Part shown: piece by piece, positions 15,179 to 24,234 of the stretch | Layout: every line of letters begins with the position of its first letter | How positions within the stretch are numbered: the first letter of the stretch is position 1 | Source: Prevotella sp. tc2-28 | GTDB lineage: Bacteria > Bacteroidota > Bacteroidia > Bacteroidales > Bacteroidaceae | Length of the DNA stretch: 37,399 bases | NCBI RefSeq assembly: GCF_900107705.1 | Contig: NZ_FNRE01000022.1 | Span: 1-37,399 of the forward strand | Reading direction: 5' to 3' | The notes under the pieces: model-generated | Told to the model about the DNA's origin: nothing | The model's input: the letters and a program-made list of their open reading frames with translations, nothing else | Databases searched by the model: none | Program-made: the position numbers and the translations under genes

Positions 15179-16894
15179 ATGGAAACAAATAACATCACGG
15201 CAGGCGAGGAGAAAAAGAGCCTGAGTTTCGTAGAGCAATTCGTAAAAGAAGACCTGGAAGCAGGTAAGAACGGTGGACGCATTCAGACCCGTTTTCCACC
15301 TGAGCCAAACGGATATATCCACATCGGACATGCAAAAGCTATCTGTATGGACTTTGGTGTTGCTGAGAAATTCGGCGGTATCTGTAACCTCCGTTTCGAC
15401 GACACCAACCCCACGAAGGAGAACACGGAATATGTGGAAAACATTATGAACGACATCAAATGGCTCGGATTCCACTGGGAGAACGTGTACTATGCCTCCG
15501 ACTATTTCGAGAAGCTGTGGGACTTTGCCATCTGGCTCATCAACAAGGGAATGGCTTATGTTGACGAGCAGACATCCGAACAGATTGCCGAACAGAAAGG
15601 CACTCCCACTCAGCCAGGTAAGCCAAGTCCGTTCCGCGACCGCCCCATCGAGGAGAACCTGCGACTGTTCCAACACATGAACACTGCAGAAGCCGTAGAA
15701 GGATCAATGGTGCTGCGTGCCAAACTGGACATGGCCAATCCTAACATGCACTTCCGTGACCCCATCATCTATCGCATCATCCAAATACCACACCACCGCA
15801 CAGGAACAAAGTGGCACTGCTACCCCATGTACGACTTCGCCCACGGGCAGAGCGACTTCTTCGAGGGCGTCACCCACTCTATCTGTACGTTGGAGTTTGT
15901 GCCTCACCGCCCACTCTACGACAAGTTTGTCGACTTCCTGTTGGAAAAGGAGGGAAAGCAGGACTATCGTCCACGCCAGATTGAATTCAACCGCTTGAAC
16001 CTGACATACACCGTAATGTCAAAGCGTAAACTGAAGGCTTTGGTAGACGAGCAACTGGTCAACGGATGGGATGACCCTCGCATGCCGACCGTATGCGGCA
16101 TGCGCCGTCGCGGTTATTCTGCACAGAGTATCCGTAACTTCATCGACTCTATCGGCTACACGAAGTTCGACGCCCTAAACGACTACGCACTTTTGGAAGC
16201 TAGCGTTCGTGACGACTTGAACAAAAAAGCATGCCGCGTGAGTGCAGTACTGGATCCCGTGAAGTTGGTCATCACCAATTATCCTGAGGGTAAGACGGAG
16301 GAGATGCAGGCCGTAAACAACCCTGAGAACGAGGCCGACGGCACACACACCATCACCTTCAGCCGCGAGTTATGGATTGAGCGCGACGACTTCATGGAGG
16401 TAGCTGAAAAGAAATTTATGAGACTGGCTCCTGGCAAGGAGGTTCGTCTGAAGAACGCCTACATCATCAAATGTGACGAGACGCACCCCTGCGACAAGGA
16501 CGCAGCAGGCAATGTGACCACCATATATGCCACTTACGATCCAGAGACACGTAGTGGACAGCCTGGCGCCGACCGCAAGATCAAGGGGAAGACACTGCAT
16601 TGGTTGAACTGCCAAGATGCCATTCCCGCCGAGGTACGACTCTACGACAGACTGTTTAAGGTGGAAAACCCTGGTGCTGACGAACGCGACTTCCGAGAAC
16701 TGCTGAACCCGGAATCACTGACTGTGCTGAACAACTGCTATGTGGAGAAATACTTAAAGGAGAAAAAAGCCGGCGACTTCCTACAGTTCCAACGCATCGG
16801 ATACTTTACACCCGATTTGGATTCCACACCAGAACATCTGGTGTTCAACAAGACCGTAGGACTGAAAGACAGCTGGGCAAAGACAAATAAATAA
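15179..16894 (+). CDS. glnS: Glutaminyl-tRNA synthetase
   Basis: GlnRS charges tRNA-Gln with glutamine in the cytoplasm. At 571 residues it is of the usual bacterial length (E. coli 554). The class I signature is PPEPNGYIHIGHAKA (HIGH motif) near residue 42, the second signature is VMSKRKL near residue 280, and the tRNA-specificity region RFDDTNPTKE is intact. The C-terminal anticodon-binding beta barrels (EVRLKNAYIIKCD, YDRLFKVENPG, FQRIGYFTPD) are complete. Its presence implies direct glutaminylation. The next gene begins at the base directly after the stop codon, so the TPR protein and dedA are in the same operon. Confidence 0.97.
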   Translation: METNNITAGEEKKSLSFVEQFVKEDLEAGKNGGRIQTRFPPEPNGYIHIGHAKAICMDFGVAEKFGGICNLRFDDTNPTKENTEYVENIMNDIKWLGFHWENVYYASDYFEKLWDFAIWLINKGMAYVDEQTSEQIAEQKGTPTQPGKPSPFRDRPIEENLRLFQHMNTAEAVEGSMVLRAKLDMANPNMHFRDPIIYRIIQIPHHRTGTKWHCYPMYDFAHGQSDFFEGVTHSICTLEFVPHRPLYDKFVDFLLEKEGKQDYRPRQIEFNRLNLTYTVMSKRKLKALVDEQLVNGWDDPRMPTVCGMRRRGYSAQSIRNFIDSIGYTKFDALNDYALLEASVRDDLNKKACRVSAVLDPVKLVITNYPEGKTEEMQAVNNPENEADGTHTITFSRELWIERDDFMEVAEKKFMRLAPGKEVRLKNAYIIKCDETHPCDKDAAGNVTTIYATYDPETRSGQPGADRKIKGKTLHWLNCQDAIPAEVRLYDRLFKVENPGADERDFRELLNPESLTVLNNCYVEKYLKEKKAGDFLQFQRIGYFTPDLDSTPEHLVFNKTVGLKDSWAKTNK

Positions 16895-18220
16895 ATGTCT
16901 GTAAACGACGATTATTTCAAAAGCAGAGAATTCAAAGAGCTGCTCGACAACTATGAGGCATCCATAAAGGCAGGAAACTCACCTTTTATGGATGCTGATG
17001 ACCTTGTAGACATTGCCGACTATTACAACCAGAACAATAGGATGGACGAAGCAATAGAGGTGGTTGAGTATTCCTTGCAGCTTTATCCTCATGCCACATT
17101 GCCCAACGTGTTCATGGCCCGCCAGGCATTGATGCAATCGGACTTTATGACGGCCTGCGAATATGCTGATAATATTGAAAACAAAGACGACCCGGACTAC
17201 CACTATCTGAGGGCAGAAATCATGTTAGCCGAAGGGGATGTAGACAAGGCAGACCGCTATCTGCGCGACTACGCCATGACGGTGGAGGCTGACGAATATT
17301 CTGACTTCGTGAAGGACTGCGCCAACCTATACGTCGACTACAACGTCTACGAGAAGGCCTACGAATGGATGATGCGCAACCCAAAAGACCACAGTACAGA
17401 TGCCAAGGAACTGATGGCTTTCACACTGATGGGACTGGGAAAGAATACAGAAGCAACAAAACTGTTCAACGAACTGATTGACGCCAACCCCTACTCCGTA
17501 AAATACTGGAAAGCACTGGCAGGTATCCAAATAGCCCAACAGGACTACAGCAGTTCCATTACTAGTAGCGAGTATGCCATAGCCATTAACCCCCAAGACC
17601 CTGAGGCACTGCTCGCCAAGGCCAGCGCCCTCTTCCAACTGGAGAATTTCGAAGAGGCAGAGAAGTACTACGAACGGTTCATCAAAGTCAATGACTACAT
17701 GCTAGTGGAGATGCACCTTGTCTACCAAGAGTTGGCTTTCTGTTATAGTGCACAGAAGAAACTGGAAAAAGCACTGAAGACCATCGAAAAGGCAGAGAAG
17801 CTGACCACAGACCATCCTAGCCTGTTGGTCATCAAGGGACACATCCTACTGGAGAATGACAGATTGGCAGAAGCCGAAAAAACGTGGAAACAAGCTATCA
17901 AAGAGGCCAACTTCTCGCCCTCCATCATGCTTCGCATCTTCATATCGCTTTACGACAACCACTATGTCAAATCGTGTTACCAACTGCTCAAAAGGTTCTG
18001 CAATGTCTATGCCAACGACAGGATTTACTCGACGGAGGGCTATTCCTATCTGGCTTTGTGTTGTCATGACTTGAAATTAAAAGACGAATTCATGAAAAAT
18101 TTGGAGATTGCCGTCAAACGCAATCCACAGGAAGCAAAAAGTGTGCTGGCCCCACTTTTCCCACCAGGCACGCCCGTTGAAGACTATATTAACTTGATGA
18201 CTATAAAATTAAGCAAATGA
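16895..18220 (+). CDS. Tetratricopeptide-repeat protein
   Basis: The 441-residue protein is made of helical repeats of the TPR type, for example NRMDEAIEVVEYSLQLYPHA, NTEATKLFNELIDANPYSVKYW, DYSSSITSSEYAIAINPQDPEALLAKA, NFEEAEKYYERFIKVN and RLAEAEKTWKQAIKEAN. It has no signal peptide or membrane segment, so it is probably cytoplasmic and acts as a protein-protein scaffold. No catalytic motif is seen. It starts at the base after the glnS stop and its stop overlaps dedA by 4 bases, so translation of the three genes is coupled. Bacteroidetes carry many such TPR proteins and the specific partner is not inferable. Confidence 0.85.
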   Translation: MSVNDDYFKSREFKELLDNYEASIKAGNSPFMDADDLVDIADYYNQNNRMDEAIEVVEYSLQLYPHATLPNVFMARQALMQSDFMTACEYADNIENKDDPDYHYLRAEIMLAEGDVDKADRYLRDYAMTVEADEYSDFVKDCANLYVDYNVYEKAYEWMMRNPKDHSTDAKELMAFTLMGLGKNTEATKLFNELIDANPYSVKYWKALAGIQIAQQDYSSSITSSEYAIAINPQDPEALLAKASALFQLENFEEAEKYYERFIKVNDYMLVEMHLVYQELAFCYSAQKKLEKALKTIEKAEKLTTDHPSLLVIKGHILLENDRLAEAEKTWKQAIKEANFSPSIMLRIFISLYDNHYVKSCYQLLKRFCNVYANDRIYSTEGYSYLALCCHDLKLKDEFMKNLEIAVKRNPQEAKSVLAPLFPPGTPVEDYINLMTIKLSK

Positions 18221-18843
18221 ATTTTATCACTTCACTACTCAGCAACCTCAACTACGGAACGATACTCTTCCTGATGCTTCTGGAGAGTACCGTTGTACCT
18301 GTGCCGTCAGAGTTTGTTGTCACCCCTGCCGCTTACCATGCTGCCGGTGGCAATCTTGACGTGTTCCTAGTCGTACTGTTTGCAACTATTGGCGCTGACC
18401 TTGGAGCCAGCATCAACTATGTTGTAGCCTACTACGTCGGACGTCCCGTCATCTACCGCTTCGCCAACAGCAAATGGGGCAAGATGTGTCTGCTAAATCA
18501 GGAAAAAGTGGAAAAGAGTGAGAAATATTTTGACGACCACGGCATTGTGGCAACCCTGACAGGACGATTGATTCCTGGCATCCGCCATCTGATAAGCATC
18601 CCTGCTGGACTGGCCAAGATGAATTACTGGAAGTTTTTGCTCTATACCACCATTGGTGCTGGTGTATGGCATGCTATTCTTGCTGCCTTAGGATGGTATT
18701 TGCACGCTATCGTTCCCGAGGATCAACTGGACGACAAAATTACAGAATATGCCGAATACATTAAACTATTCATCATCGCAGCCGTACTCATTGGCTTAGC
18801 CTATTTTGCCATCAAGGCATATTTAAAGAAAAAAGAGGACTAA
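18217..18843 (+). CDS. DedA-family membrane protein
   Basis: The 208-residue membrane protein belongs to the DedA/VTT family, whose members work in lipid carrier or phospholipid scrambling and proton-dependent envelope homeostasis. Family signatures are LLESTVVPVPSEFVV near the N-terminus, and the re-entrant region GRLIPGIRHLISIPAGLAKMNYWKFL with the conserved F/G-R-x-x-P-G-x-R pattern. Membrane segments are predicted by eye around residues 10-30, 45-70, 135-160 and 185-205, with a Lys-rich tail. Its start overlaps the TPR gene stop (ATGA). Undecaprenyl phosphate recycling would fit the nearby polysaccharide genes, but that is inference only. Confidence 0.88.
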   Translation: MNFITSLLSNLNYGTILFLMLLESTVVPVPSEFVVTPAAYHAAGGNLDVFLVVLFATIGADLGASINYVVAYYVGRPVIYRFANSKWGKMCLLNQEKVEKSEKYFDDHGIVATLTGRLIPGIRHLISIPAGLAKMNYWKFLLYTTIGAGVWHAILAALGWYLHAIVPEDQLDDKITEYAEYIKLFIIAAVLIGLAYFAIKAYLKKKED

Positions 18844-18846
18844 TAT

Positions 18847-18881
18847 TTTGTACATCTGCAGATAATTTGTATATTTGCAGA
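18847..18881 (+). promoter_or_regulatory. manC operon promoter with duplicated core
   Basis: TTTG at 18847-18850 and TATATTTG at 18870-18877 are spaced by 19 bases. The promoter lies inside a near-perfect direct repeat: 18848-18862 and 18867-18881 match at 13 of 15 positions (TTGTAYATYTGCAGA), and both copies carry a TAnnTTTG-like element (TACATCTG, TATATTTG). Confidence 0.7.
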
Positions 18882-18906
18882 ATAAATATCATATAACTAA
18901 GTTATT

Positions 18907-19977
18907 ATGGCAAAAATCAACAATCATCTCGTTATCATGGCCGGTGGAGTTGGGAGCCGTTTCTGGCCTATGAGCACTGCGGAACAGCCCAAACAGTTCA
19001 TCGACGTTTTGGGCATTGGCAAATCGCTGCTTCAGTTGACAGTTGAACGTTTCAAGACCATTGTAAGTGCAGAAAACATTTGGGTGGTTACCAACAAAAC
19101 CTATGCCGACACCGTGGCAGAGCAACTGCCCGATATGCCACAAGACCATATCCTTTGTGAGCCTTGCAGAAGAAACACAGCACCTTGTATCGCCTACGTC
19201 TCATGGCGCATCAAGTCAAAAGACCCCAAAGCCAATATTGTCATCTCACCAAGTGATCACATCGTTTTAGACGTGGCTGAGTTTCGCCGCGTAGTCAGCG
19301 ACTGTTTGAAATTCACTGCAGACAGCGATGCCATTGTCACTCTAGGTATGAAGCCGACTCGTCCAGAGACGGGCTACGGATACATCGAAGCCAATCTCTC
19401 TGCCAACTCGTTGCGCAACAAGGGCATTTTCCGTGTTGACTCCTTCCGTGAGAAACCTGATTTGGAAACCGCCAAGCAATATATTTCCAAGAACAACTAT
19501 TTCTGGAATTCAGGCATCTTTATCTGGAACGTGTCAACCATCGTCAATGCATTCCGTATGTACCAGCCTGGTATTTCGAAAATCTTCGAAGGTTTGTTAC
19601 CTGTTTACGGCACGGAGAAAGAGCAAGAAGAAATAGACCGACTGTTCCCGGAATGTGAAAACATATCTGTCGACTATGCCATTATGGAGAAAGCCGACGA
19701 GATATTTGTCTGTCCGGCTGACTTCGGATGGAGCGATCTTGGCACATGGGGTTCCTTGCAACAGCAGACGAAGAAGGATTTATACGGTAATGCCTGCATC
19801 GGAGAGGATATTAACCTTTTCGAGACTCATAACTGCATGATTCACACCACTCAGGAGAAGAAAGTTGTTATCCAGGGACTCGACGGATATATCGTAGCAG
19901 AGAATAACAACACACTACTCATTTGCAAACTTTCTGAAGAACAGCGAATTAAACAGTTTGCTGGAGACGATAAATGA
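18907..19977 (+). CDS. manC: Mannose-1-phosphate guanylyltransferase
   Basis: ManC joins GTP and mannose-1-phosphate to give GDP-mannose, the substrate of the next gene. The 356-residue protein is the single-domain form without a fused phosphomannose isomerase. The nucleotidyltransferase signature is [23 protein letters not shown] at the N-terminus; further motifs are ISPSDH (metal-binding region), [20 protein letters not shown] and the sugar-site [10 protein letters not shown]. It leads a tightly packed operon with gmd and fcl, the next start overlapping its stop by 4 bases. Its own promoter lies 30 bases upstream. Confidence 0.95.
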   Translation: MAKINNHLVIMAGGVGSRFWPMSTAEQPKQFIDVLGIGKSLLQLTVERFKTIVSAENIWVVTNKTYADTVAEQLPDMPQDHILCEPCRRNTAPCIAYVSWRIKSKDPKANIVISPSDHIVLDVAEFRRVVSDCLKFTADSDAIVTLGMKPTRPETGYGYIEANLSANSLRNKGIFRVDSFREKPDLETAKQYISKNNYFWNSGIFIWNVSTIVNAFRMYQPGISKIFEGLLPVYGTEKEQEEIDRLFPECENISVDYAIMEKADEIFVCPADFGWSDLGTWGSLQQQTKKDLYGNACIGEDINLFETHNCMIHTTQEKKVVIQGLDGYIVAENNNTLLICKLSEEQRIKQFAGDDK

Positions 19978-21092
19978 AAAACAAAAATTACTCAAATATT
20001 TTTATGGAACAAAAAAAAGTTGCTCTAATTTCAGGTATTACAGGTCAGGACGGTTCATATCTGGCCGAATTCCTTATTGACAAAGGTTACGAGGTGCACG
20101 GACTATTGCGCCGCTCTTCATCGTTTAACACTGGACGCATCGAACACCTCTATCTTGACGAGTGGGTACGCGATATGAAGAAAACCCGTCTGGTCAATCT
20201 GCATTGGGCGGATATGACAGACTCATCATCACTAATTCGTATCATCGGCGAGACAAAACCGACAGAAATCTATAATTTGGCTGCCCAAAGCCACGTAAAG
20301 GTATCATTTGACGTACCGGAATACACAGCCGACGTTGATGCCACGGGTGTACTCCGCCTGTTGGAAGCCGTACGCATCTGCGGACTTGAGAAGACCTGCC
20401 GTATATACCAGGCATCTACTTCTGAGCTTTATGGAAAGGTTCAGGAAGTGCCACAGTCGGAGACGACTCCCTTCTACCCTCGCTCTCCCTATTCAGTAGC
20501 CAAACTCTATGGTTTCTGGATTATGAAGAACTATCGTGAGTCATACAACATGTTCTGCTGCAACGGCATCTTATTCAACCATGAGAGTGAGCGTCGAGGA
20601 GAAAACTTTGTTACTCGAAAGATCACACTGGCTGCCGCACGTATCGCCCAAGGCTACCAAGACAAACTCTATCTGGGTAACCTCAACTCACTGCGCGACT
20701 GGGGATATGCAAAGGACTACATTGAGTGCATGTGGCTTATCCTGCAACAACCCGAACCCGATGATTTCGTCATTGCCACCGGAGAATACCACACTGTACG
20801 TGAATTTGCCACGCTGGCTTTCAAAGAAGCCGGAATCGAACTGGAATGGCGTGGTGATGGTATTGACGAGAAGGGATATGACAAGAAGACAGGCAAGGCG
20901 CTCGTAGAAGTTGATCCCAAATACTTCCGTCCTGCAGAGGTAGATCAATTATTAGGTAACCCAGCAAAAGCTAAGGCGAAACTAGGATGGAATCCTCAGA
21001 AGACCTCCTTCCCTGAATTAGTCAAGATTATGGTTCAGCACGACATGAAGTTCGTGAAGAAACTGTTTTTGAAAGCTCAAATGGCAGAATAA
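19974..21092 (+). CDS. gmd: GDP-mannose 4,6-dehydratase
   Basis: Gmd converts GDP-mannose to GDP-4-keto-6-deoxymannose with bound NADP. It is an extended short-chain dehydrogenase of 372 residues with the nucleotide motif [31 protein letters not shown], catalytic Ser/Thr in [16 protein letters not shown] and YxxxK in YSVAKLYG, plus substrate motif [19 protein letters not shown] 19974 overlaps the manC stop by 4 bases and suggests coupling; ATG 20004 ([10 protein letters not shown]) is where the conserved sequence begins and may be the true start. Its stop overlaps the fcl start by one base. Confidence 0.95.
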   Translation: MKNKNYSNIFMEQKKVALISGITGQDGSYLAEFLIDKGYEVHGLLRRSSSFNTGRIEHLYLDEWVRDMKKTRLVNLHWADMTDSSSLIRIIGETKPTEIYNLAAQSHVKVSFDVPEYTADVDATGVLRLLEAVRICGLEKTCRIYQASTSELYGKVQEVPQSETTPFYPRSPYSVAKLYGFWIMKNYRESYNMFCCNGILFNHESERRGENFVTRKITLAAARIAQGYQDKLYLGNLNSLRDWGYAKDYIECMWLILQQPEPDDFVIATGEYHTVREFATLAFKEAGIELEWRGDGIDEKGYDKKTGKALVEVDPKYFRPAEVDQLLGNPAKAKAKLGWNPQKTSFPELVKIMVQHDMKFVKKLFLKAQMAE

Positions 21093-22261
21093 TGTTGGAC
21101 AAGAACTGTAAGATATATGTAGCGGGCCACCACGGACTGGTAGGCTCCGCTATTTGGAACAATCTAAAGCAGCGTGGATATACGAACCTTGTCGGCAGAA
21201 GCCATAAAGAACTGGACCTGACCGACCAGGTAGCTGTAAAAAACTTCTTCGACGAAGAACGACCTGATGCTGTTGTATTGGCTGCAGCCTTCGTGGGTGG
21301 CATCATGGCCAATAGCCTATACCGTGCAGACTTTATCATGATGAACATGAAGATTCAGTGCAATGTCATCAGTGAAGCTTATGCCCATAATGTTAAGAAG
21401 TTGCTATTCCTCGGCTCTACATGCATCTATCCCAAGAACGCACCTCAGCCGATGAAAGAAGACGCCTTGTTGACCTCACCATTAGAATATACCAACGAGG
21501 AGTATGCTATTGCGAAGATTGCAGGTTTGAAGATGTGTGAGAGCTACAACCTTCAGTATGGAACAAACTATATTGCAGTCATGCCAACCAACCTCTATGG
21601 TCCTAATGATAATTTTCACCTGGAAAACTCACACGTCATGCCAGCAATGATGCGAAAGGTCTATCTAGCTAAGCTCATTCACGATGGAGAGTGGGACAAG
21701 ATAGCCATTGACCTGAATAAACGCCCTGTGGAAGGCGTCAACGGCGAAGCCTCTCATGAAGCAATTATTGAGGTATTAGGCAAATATGGAATTTACGACA
21801 ACAAGGTAGTATTATGGGGAACTGGCAAACCTCTTCGCGAGTTTCTATGGAGTGAAGATATGGCAGATGCCTCTGTTCACGTGCTGCTGAATGTTGACTT
21901 CAAAGACGTTATCGGTATCGAGAAGTACTCTTCTGTACACTACGGGGCCAGCACGGATGGTGCTGTAGACCGAAACCATAGCACAGGACGCGGCGGAGCC
22001 ATCCCCAGTCTGGGCGAGATTCGCAACTGCCACATCAATGTGGGAACGGGCAAGGAACTAACTATTCGCGAACTGTCTGAATTGGTTGTAAAAGCTGTTG
22101 GTTTCAAGGGAGTGGTTGAATTCGATGCTTCCAAACCAGATGGCACCATGCGCAAACTGATTGATGTCTCCAAACTTCACTCTTTGGGATGGACTCATAG
22201 CGTAGAGATTGACGAGGGCGTCAGGAAGTTGTTTGAATGGTACAAACAGAGTCTGGAATAG
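21092..22261 (+). CDS. fcl: GDP-L-fucose synthase
   Basis: Fcl (WcaG) epimerises and reduces GDP-4-keto-6-deoxymannose to GDP-L-fucose with NADPH. The 389-residue protein has VAGHHGLVGSAIWNNL as the NADP motif, AAAFVGGIMAN, STCIYPKNAPQPM (catalytic Ser) and YAIAKIAGLKMCESY (YxxxK). It is longer than the E. coli enzyme (321 residues), with extra sequence around residues 200-320 including GVNGEASHEAIIEVL and a Gly/His-rich segment; long forms are typical of Bacteroidetes. In this phylum GDP-fucose feeds capsule and glycoprotein fucosylation. A 23-base gap separates it from ptb. Confidence 0.94.
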   Translation: MLDKNCKIYVAGHHGLVGSAIWNNLKQRGYTNLVGRSHKELDLTDQVAVKNFFDEERPDAVVLAAAFVGGIMANSLYRADFIMMNMKIQCNVISEAYAHNVKKLLFLGSTCIYPKNAPQPMKEDALLTSPLEYTNEEYAIAKIAGLKMCESYNLQYGTNYIAVMPTNLYGPNDNFHLENSHVMPAMMRKVYLAKLIHDGEWDKIAIDLNKRPVEGVNGEASHEAIIEVLGKYGIYDNKVVLWGTGKPLREFLWSEDMADASVHVLLNVDFKDVIGIEKYSSVHYGASTDGAVDRNHSTGRGGAIPSLGEIRNCHINVGTGKELTIRELSELVVKAVGFKGVVEFDASKPDGTMRKLIDVSKLHSLGWTHSVEIDEGVRKLFEWYKQSLE

Positions 22262-22284
22262 TCACTTTATACAAAATATAGCCT

Positions 22285-23121
22285 ATGCAATCCATTAGAA
22301 CCTTAAACGACATGATAGTCTTCTTGCAAGAGCGAGGAGACAAAAAGCGTGTTGCTGTCGTTTGCGCCAGTGATGCAAGTACCCGTTACGCCGTAGAGAA
22401 AGGCAAGGAGATGGGCTTTATTGACCCTATCTATGTGGACGGAGAAGACAAAGAGGAGTGCTGTAGACGAGCCGTAGCACTATGCAAGAGCGGTGAAGCC
22501 AACATTCTGATGAAAGGACTTGTCAACACTGACGTGCTGCTTCGCGCTATCTTGGACAAGGAACTCGGCATCATCCGTGCTGGTCATGTTCTGACTCATG
22601 TGGCAATGGCAGAGATTCCCAAGTATGAGAAACTACTTTTTTTCACAGATGCGGCCGTCATTCCCGTCCCCACTCCCACTCAGCGTCGACAACAGATTCA
22701 TTATATGAACTATGTTTGTCACGCATTAGGAATTGATGAGCCACGCATCTCCCTCATTCATTGTGCCGAGAAAGTCAGCGCGAAGGCTTTCCCTTACACT
22801 ACAGACTATCTGGACATCATTGCCGAGGCACAAACTGGGAAATTCGGACGTTGTATTATTGATGGACCTCTCGACCTAAAGACTTCACTTGACGCAGTAA
22901 GTTTGCACGAGAAGGGAATCAAGAGTGTCATTGACGGACGGGCCGATGCACTGATTTTCCCTGATATAGTTGCCGGTAATGTGTTTTATAAGACGCTGAC
23001 TCTCTTTGCCTACGCCAAGACGGCTGGCGTCCTACAAGGGACTCAATGCCCCTGTGTCGTATCATCCAGAGCAGACAGCCCCGAATCCAAATATTACTCG
23101 CTTGCTTTAGCTGCCATATGA
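22285..23121 (+). CDS. ptb: Phosphate acyltransferase, phosphate butyryltransferase-like
   Basis: Ptb exchanges the CoA of butyryl-CoA or a branched acyl-CoA for phosphate. The 278-residue protein has the PTA/PTB fold: VAVVCASDASTRYAVEKG, ANILMKGLVNTDVLLRAI (phosphate-binding region), HVAMAEIPKYEKLLFFTDAAV, and FGRCIIDGPLDLKTSLD near the C-terminal third. Length fits phosphate butyryltransferases and is shorter than phosphate acetyltransferases (about 330). The gene partner is an acetate/butyrate-type kinase whose start overlaps its stop, so the pair should make ATP from an acyl-CoA. Butyrate versus isobutyrate or isovalerate cannot be told from sequence. Confidence 0.9.
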   Translation: MQSIRTLNDMIVFLQERGDKKRVAVVCASDASTRYAVEKGKEMGFIDPIYVDGEDKEECCRRAVALCKSGEANILMKGLVNTDVLLRAILDKELGIIRAGHVLTHVAMAEIPKYEKLLFFTDAAVIPVPTPTQRRQQIHYMNYVCHALGIDEPRISLIHCAEKVSAKAFPYTTDYLDIIAEAQTGKFGRCIIDGPLDLKTSLDAVSLHEKGIKSVIDGRADALIFPDIVAGNVFYKTLTLFAYAKTAGVLQGTQCPCVVSSRADSPESKYYSLALAAI

Positions 23122-24185
23122 AAATATTAGTCATTAACCCAGGTTCCACCTCTACCAAGATGGCAGTCTATGAAGATGAAAAGCCCGTCTTACTGCACAA
23201 CATTCCCCATTCTGCTGAGGAACTGGCTCATTTCGATGCCATTACGGAGCAACAAGGATTTCGCCGTCAACTGGTTCTTGACGAATTACTACGGTCGGGC
23301 ATTCCGCTAGAGTTCGACGCCATCATCGGACGCGGTGGACTGGTAAAGCCCATTGCCGGTGGAGTATATGAGATCAACGAGAAGATGGTGGAAGACACAC
23401 TGCACGGGAGCGTGATGCACAATCACGCCTGTAACCTAGGATGCCTTATTGCTTATGAAATTGCTTCGAAGATTCCTGATTGCCGTGCTTTCATTGCGGA
23501 CCCAGGAGTTGTAGACGAACTGTCTCCACTAGCCCGCATCAGCGGTAGTCCCTTGATGCCTCGCATTTGTATTTGGCACGCATTAAACCAACGAGCCATT
23601 GCCAGACGATATGCTCGTGGCATAGGCAGAGAGTATGAAGACCTTAATCTGATTATCTGTCATCTCGGTGGAGGTATTTCTGTTGCCGCCCATGAACATG
23701 GAAGGGCTATAGATGCGAATAATGCACTAGACGGAGAAGGTCCTTTTTCGCCCGAACGAGCAGGCAGTCTGCCAGCAGCCGACTTGATACGTCTATGCTT
23801 CAGCGGGAAGTATACAGAGAAGCAATTGCTGAAGAGCATCGCAGGGAAAGCGGGGTTGACAGCGCATCTTGGCACCAACAACATGCGCGAGATTCTAGAG
23901 CGCATCAAACAGGGCGACGAACGAGCTCAACTATTGGTGGATGCAATGCTCTATCATACCGCCAAACAAATAGCAGCTGAAGCGGCTGTTCTTTGTGGCA
24001 ATATCGATGCCATCTTACTGACAGGAGGAATGGCTCATAGCGATTACATTGTCAGCGAACTGAGACGCAGGATTGCCTTTTTGGCACCTGTCTATTGCTT
24101 TCCTGGCGAGGATGAGATGGAGGCTCTAGCTCTGAACGCGTTGGCTGTATTACAGGGAAAACGATTAAGCAAAACCTATACATAA
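23118..24185 (+). CDS. buk: Butyrate kinase
   Basis: Butyrate kinase transfers phosphate from butyryl phosphate to ADP. The 355-residue protein belongs to the ASKHA acetate/butyrate kinase family: VINPGSTSTKMAVYEDE at the N-terminus (first phosphate loop), GRGGLVKPIAGGVYEIN, HNHACNLGCLIAYEIA, ICHLGGGISVAAHEHGRAID (second phosphate loop) and ILLTGGMAHSDYIV. ATG 23118 overlaps the ptb stop by 4 bases; the frame is open upstream from 23046 but that part is inside ptb. The gene ends at a strong hairpin shared with the convergent xylB pseudogene. Confidence 0.93.
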   Translation: MKILVINPGSTSTKMAVYEDEKPVLLHNIPHSAEELAHFDAITEQQGFRRQLVLDELLRSGIPLEFDAIIGRGGLVKPIAGGVYEINEKMVEDTLHGSVMHNHACNLGCLIAYEIASKIPDCRAFIADPGVVDELSPLARISGSPLMPRICIWHALNQRAIARRYARGIGREYEDLNLIICHLGGGISVAAHEHGRAIDANNALDGEGPFSPERAGSLPAADLIRLCFSGKYTEKQLLKSIAGKAGLTAHLGTNNMREILERIKQGDERAQLLVDAMLYHTAKQIAAEAAVLCGNIDAILLTGGMAHSDYIVSELRRRIAFLAPVYCFPGEDEMEALALNALAVLQGKRLSKTYT

Positions 24186-24217
24186 AATCCCCTCCTTCAG
24201 ACCGAAGGAAGGGATTT
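24185..24217. terminator. Bidirectional terminator between buk and xylB
   Basis: A 14-bp stem with a single mismatch pairs 24185-24198 with 24204-24217 around a 5-base loop. A-rich arms on one side and T-rich on the other allow it to work in both directions between the convergent buk and xylB genes, whose stop codons are 50 bases apart. Confidence 0.85.
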
Positions 24218-24234
24218 CATGTGTTTAAGAACGA

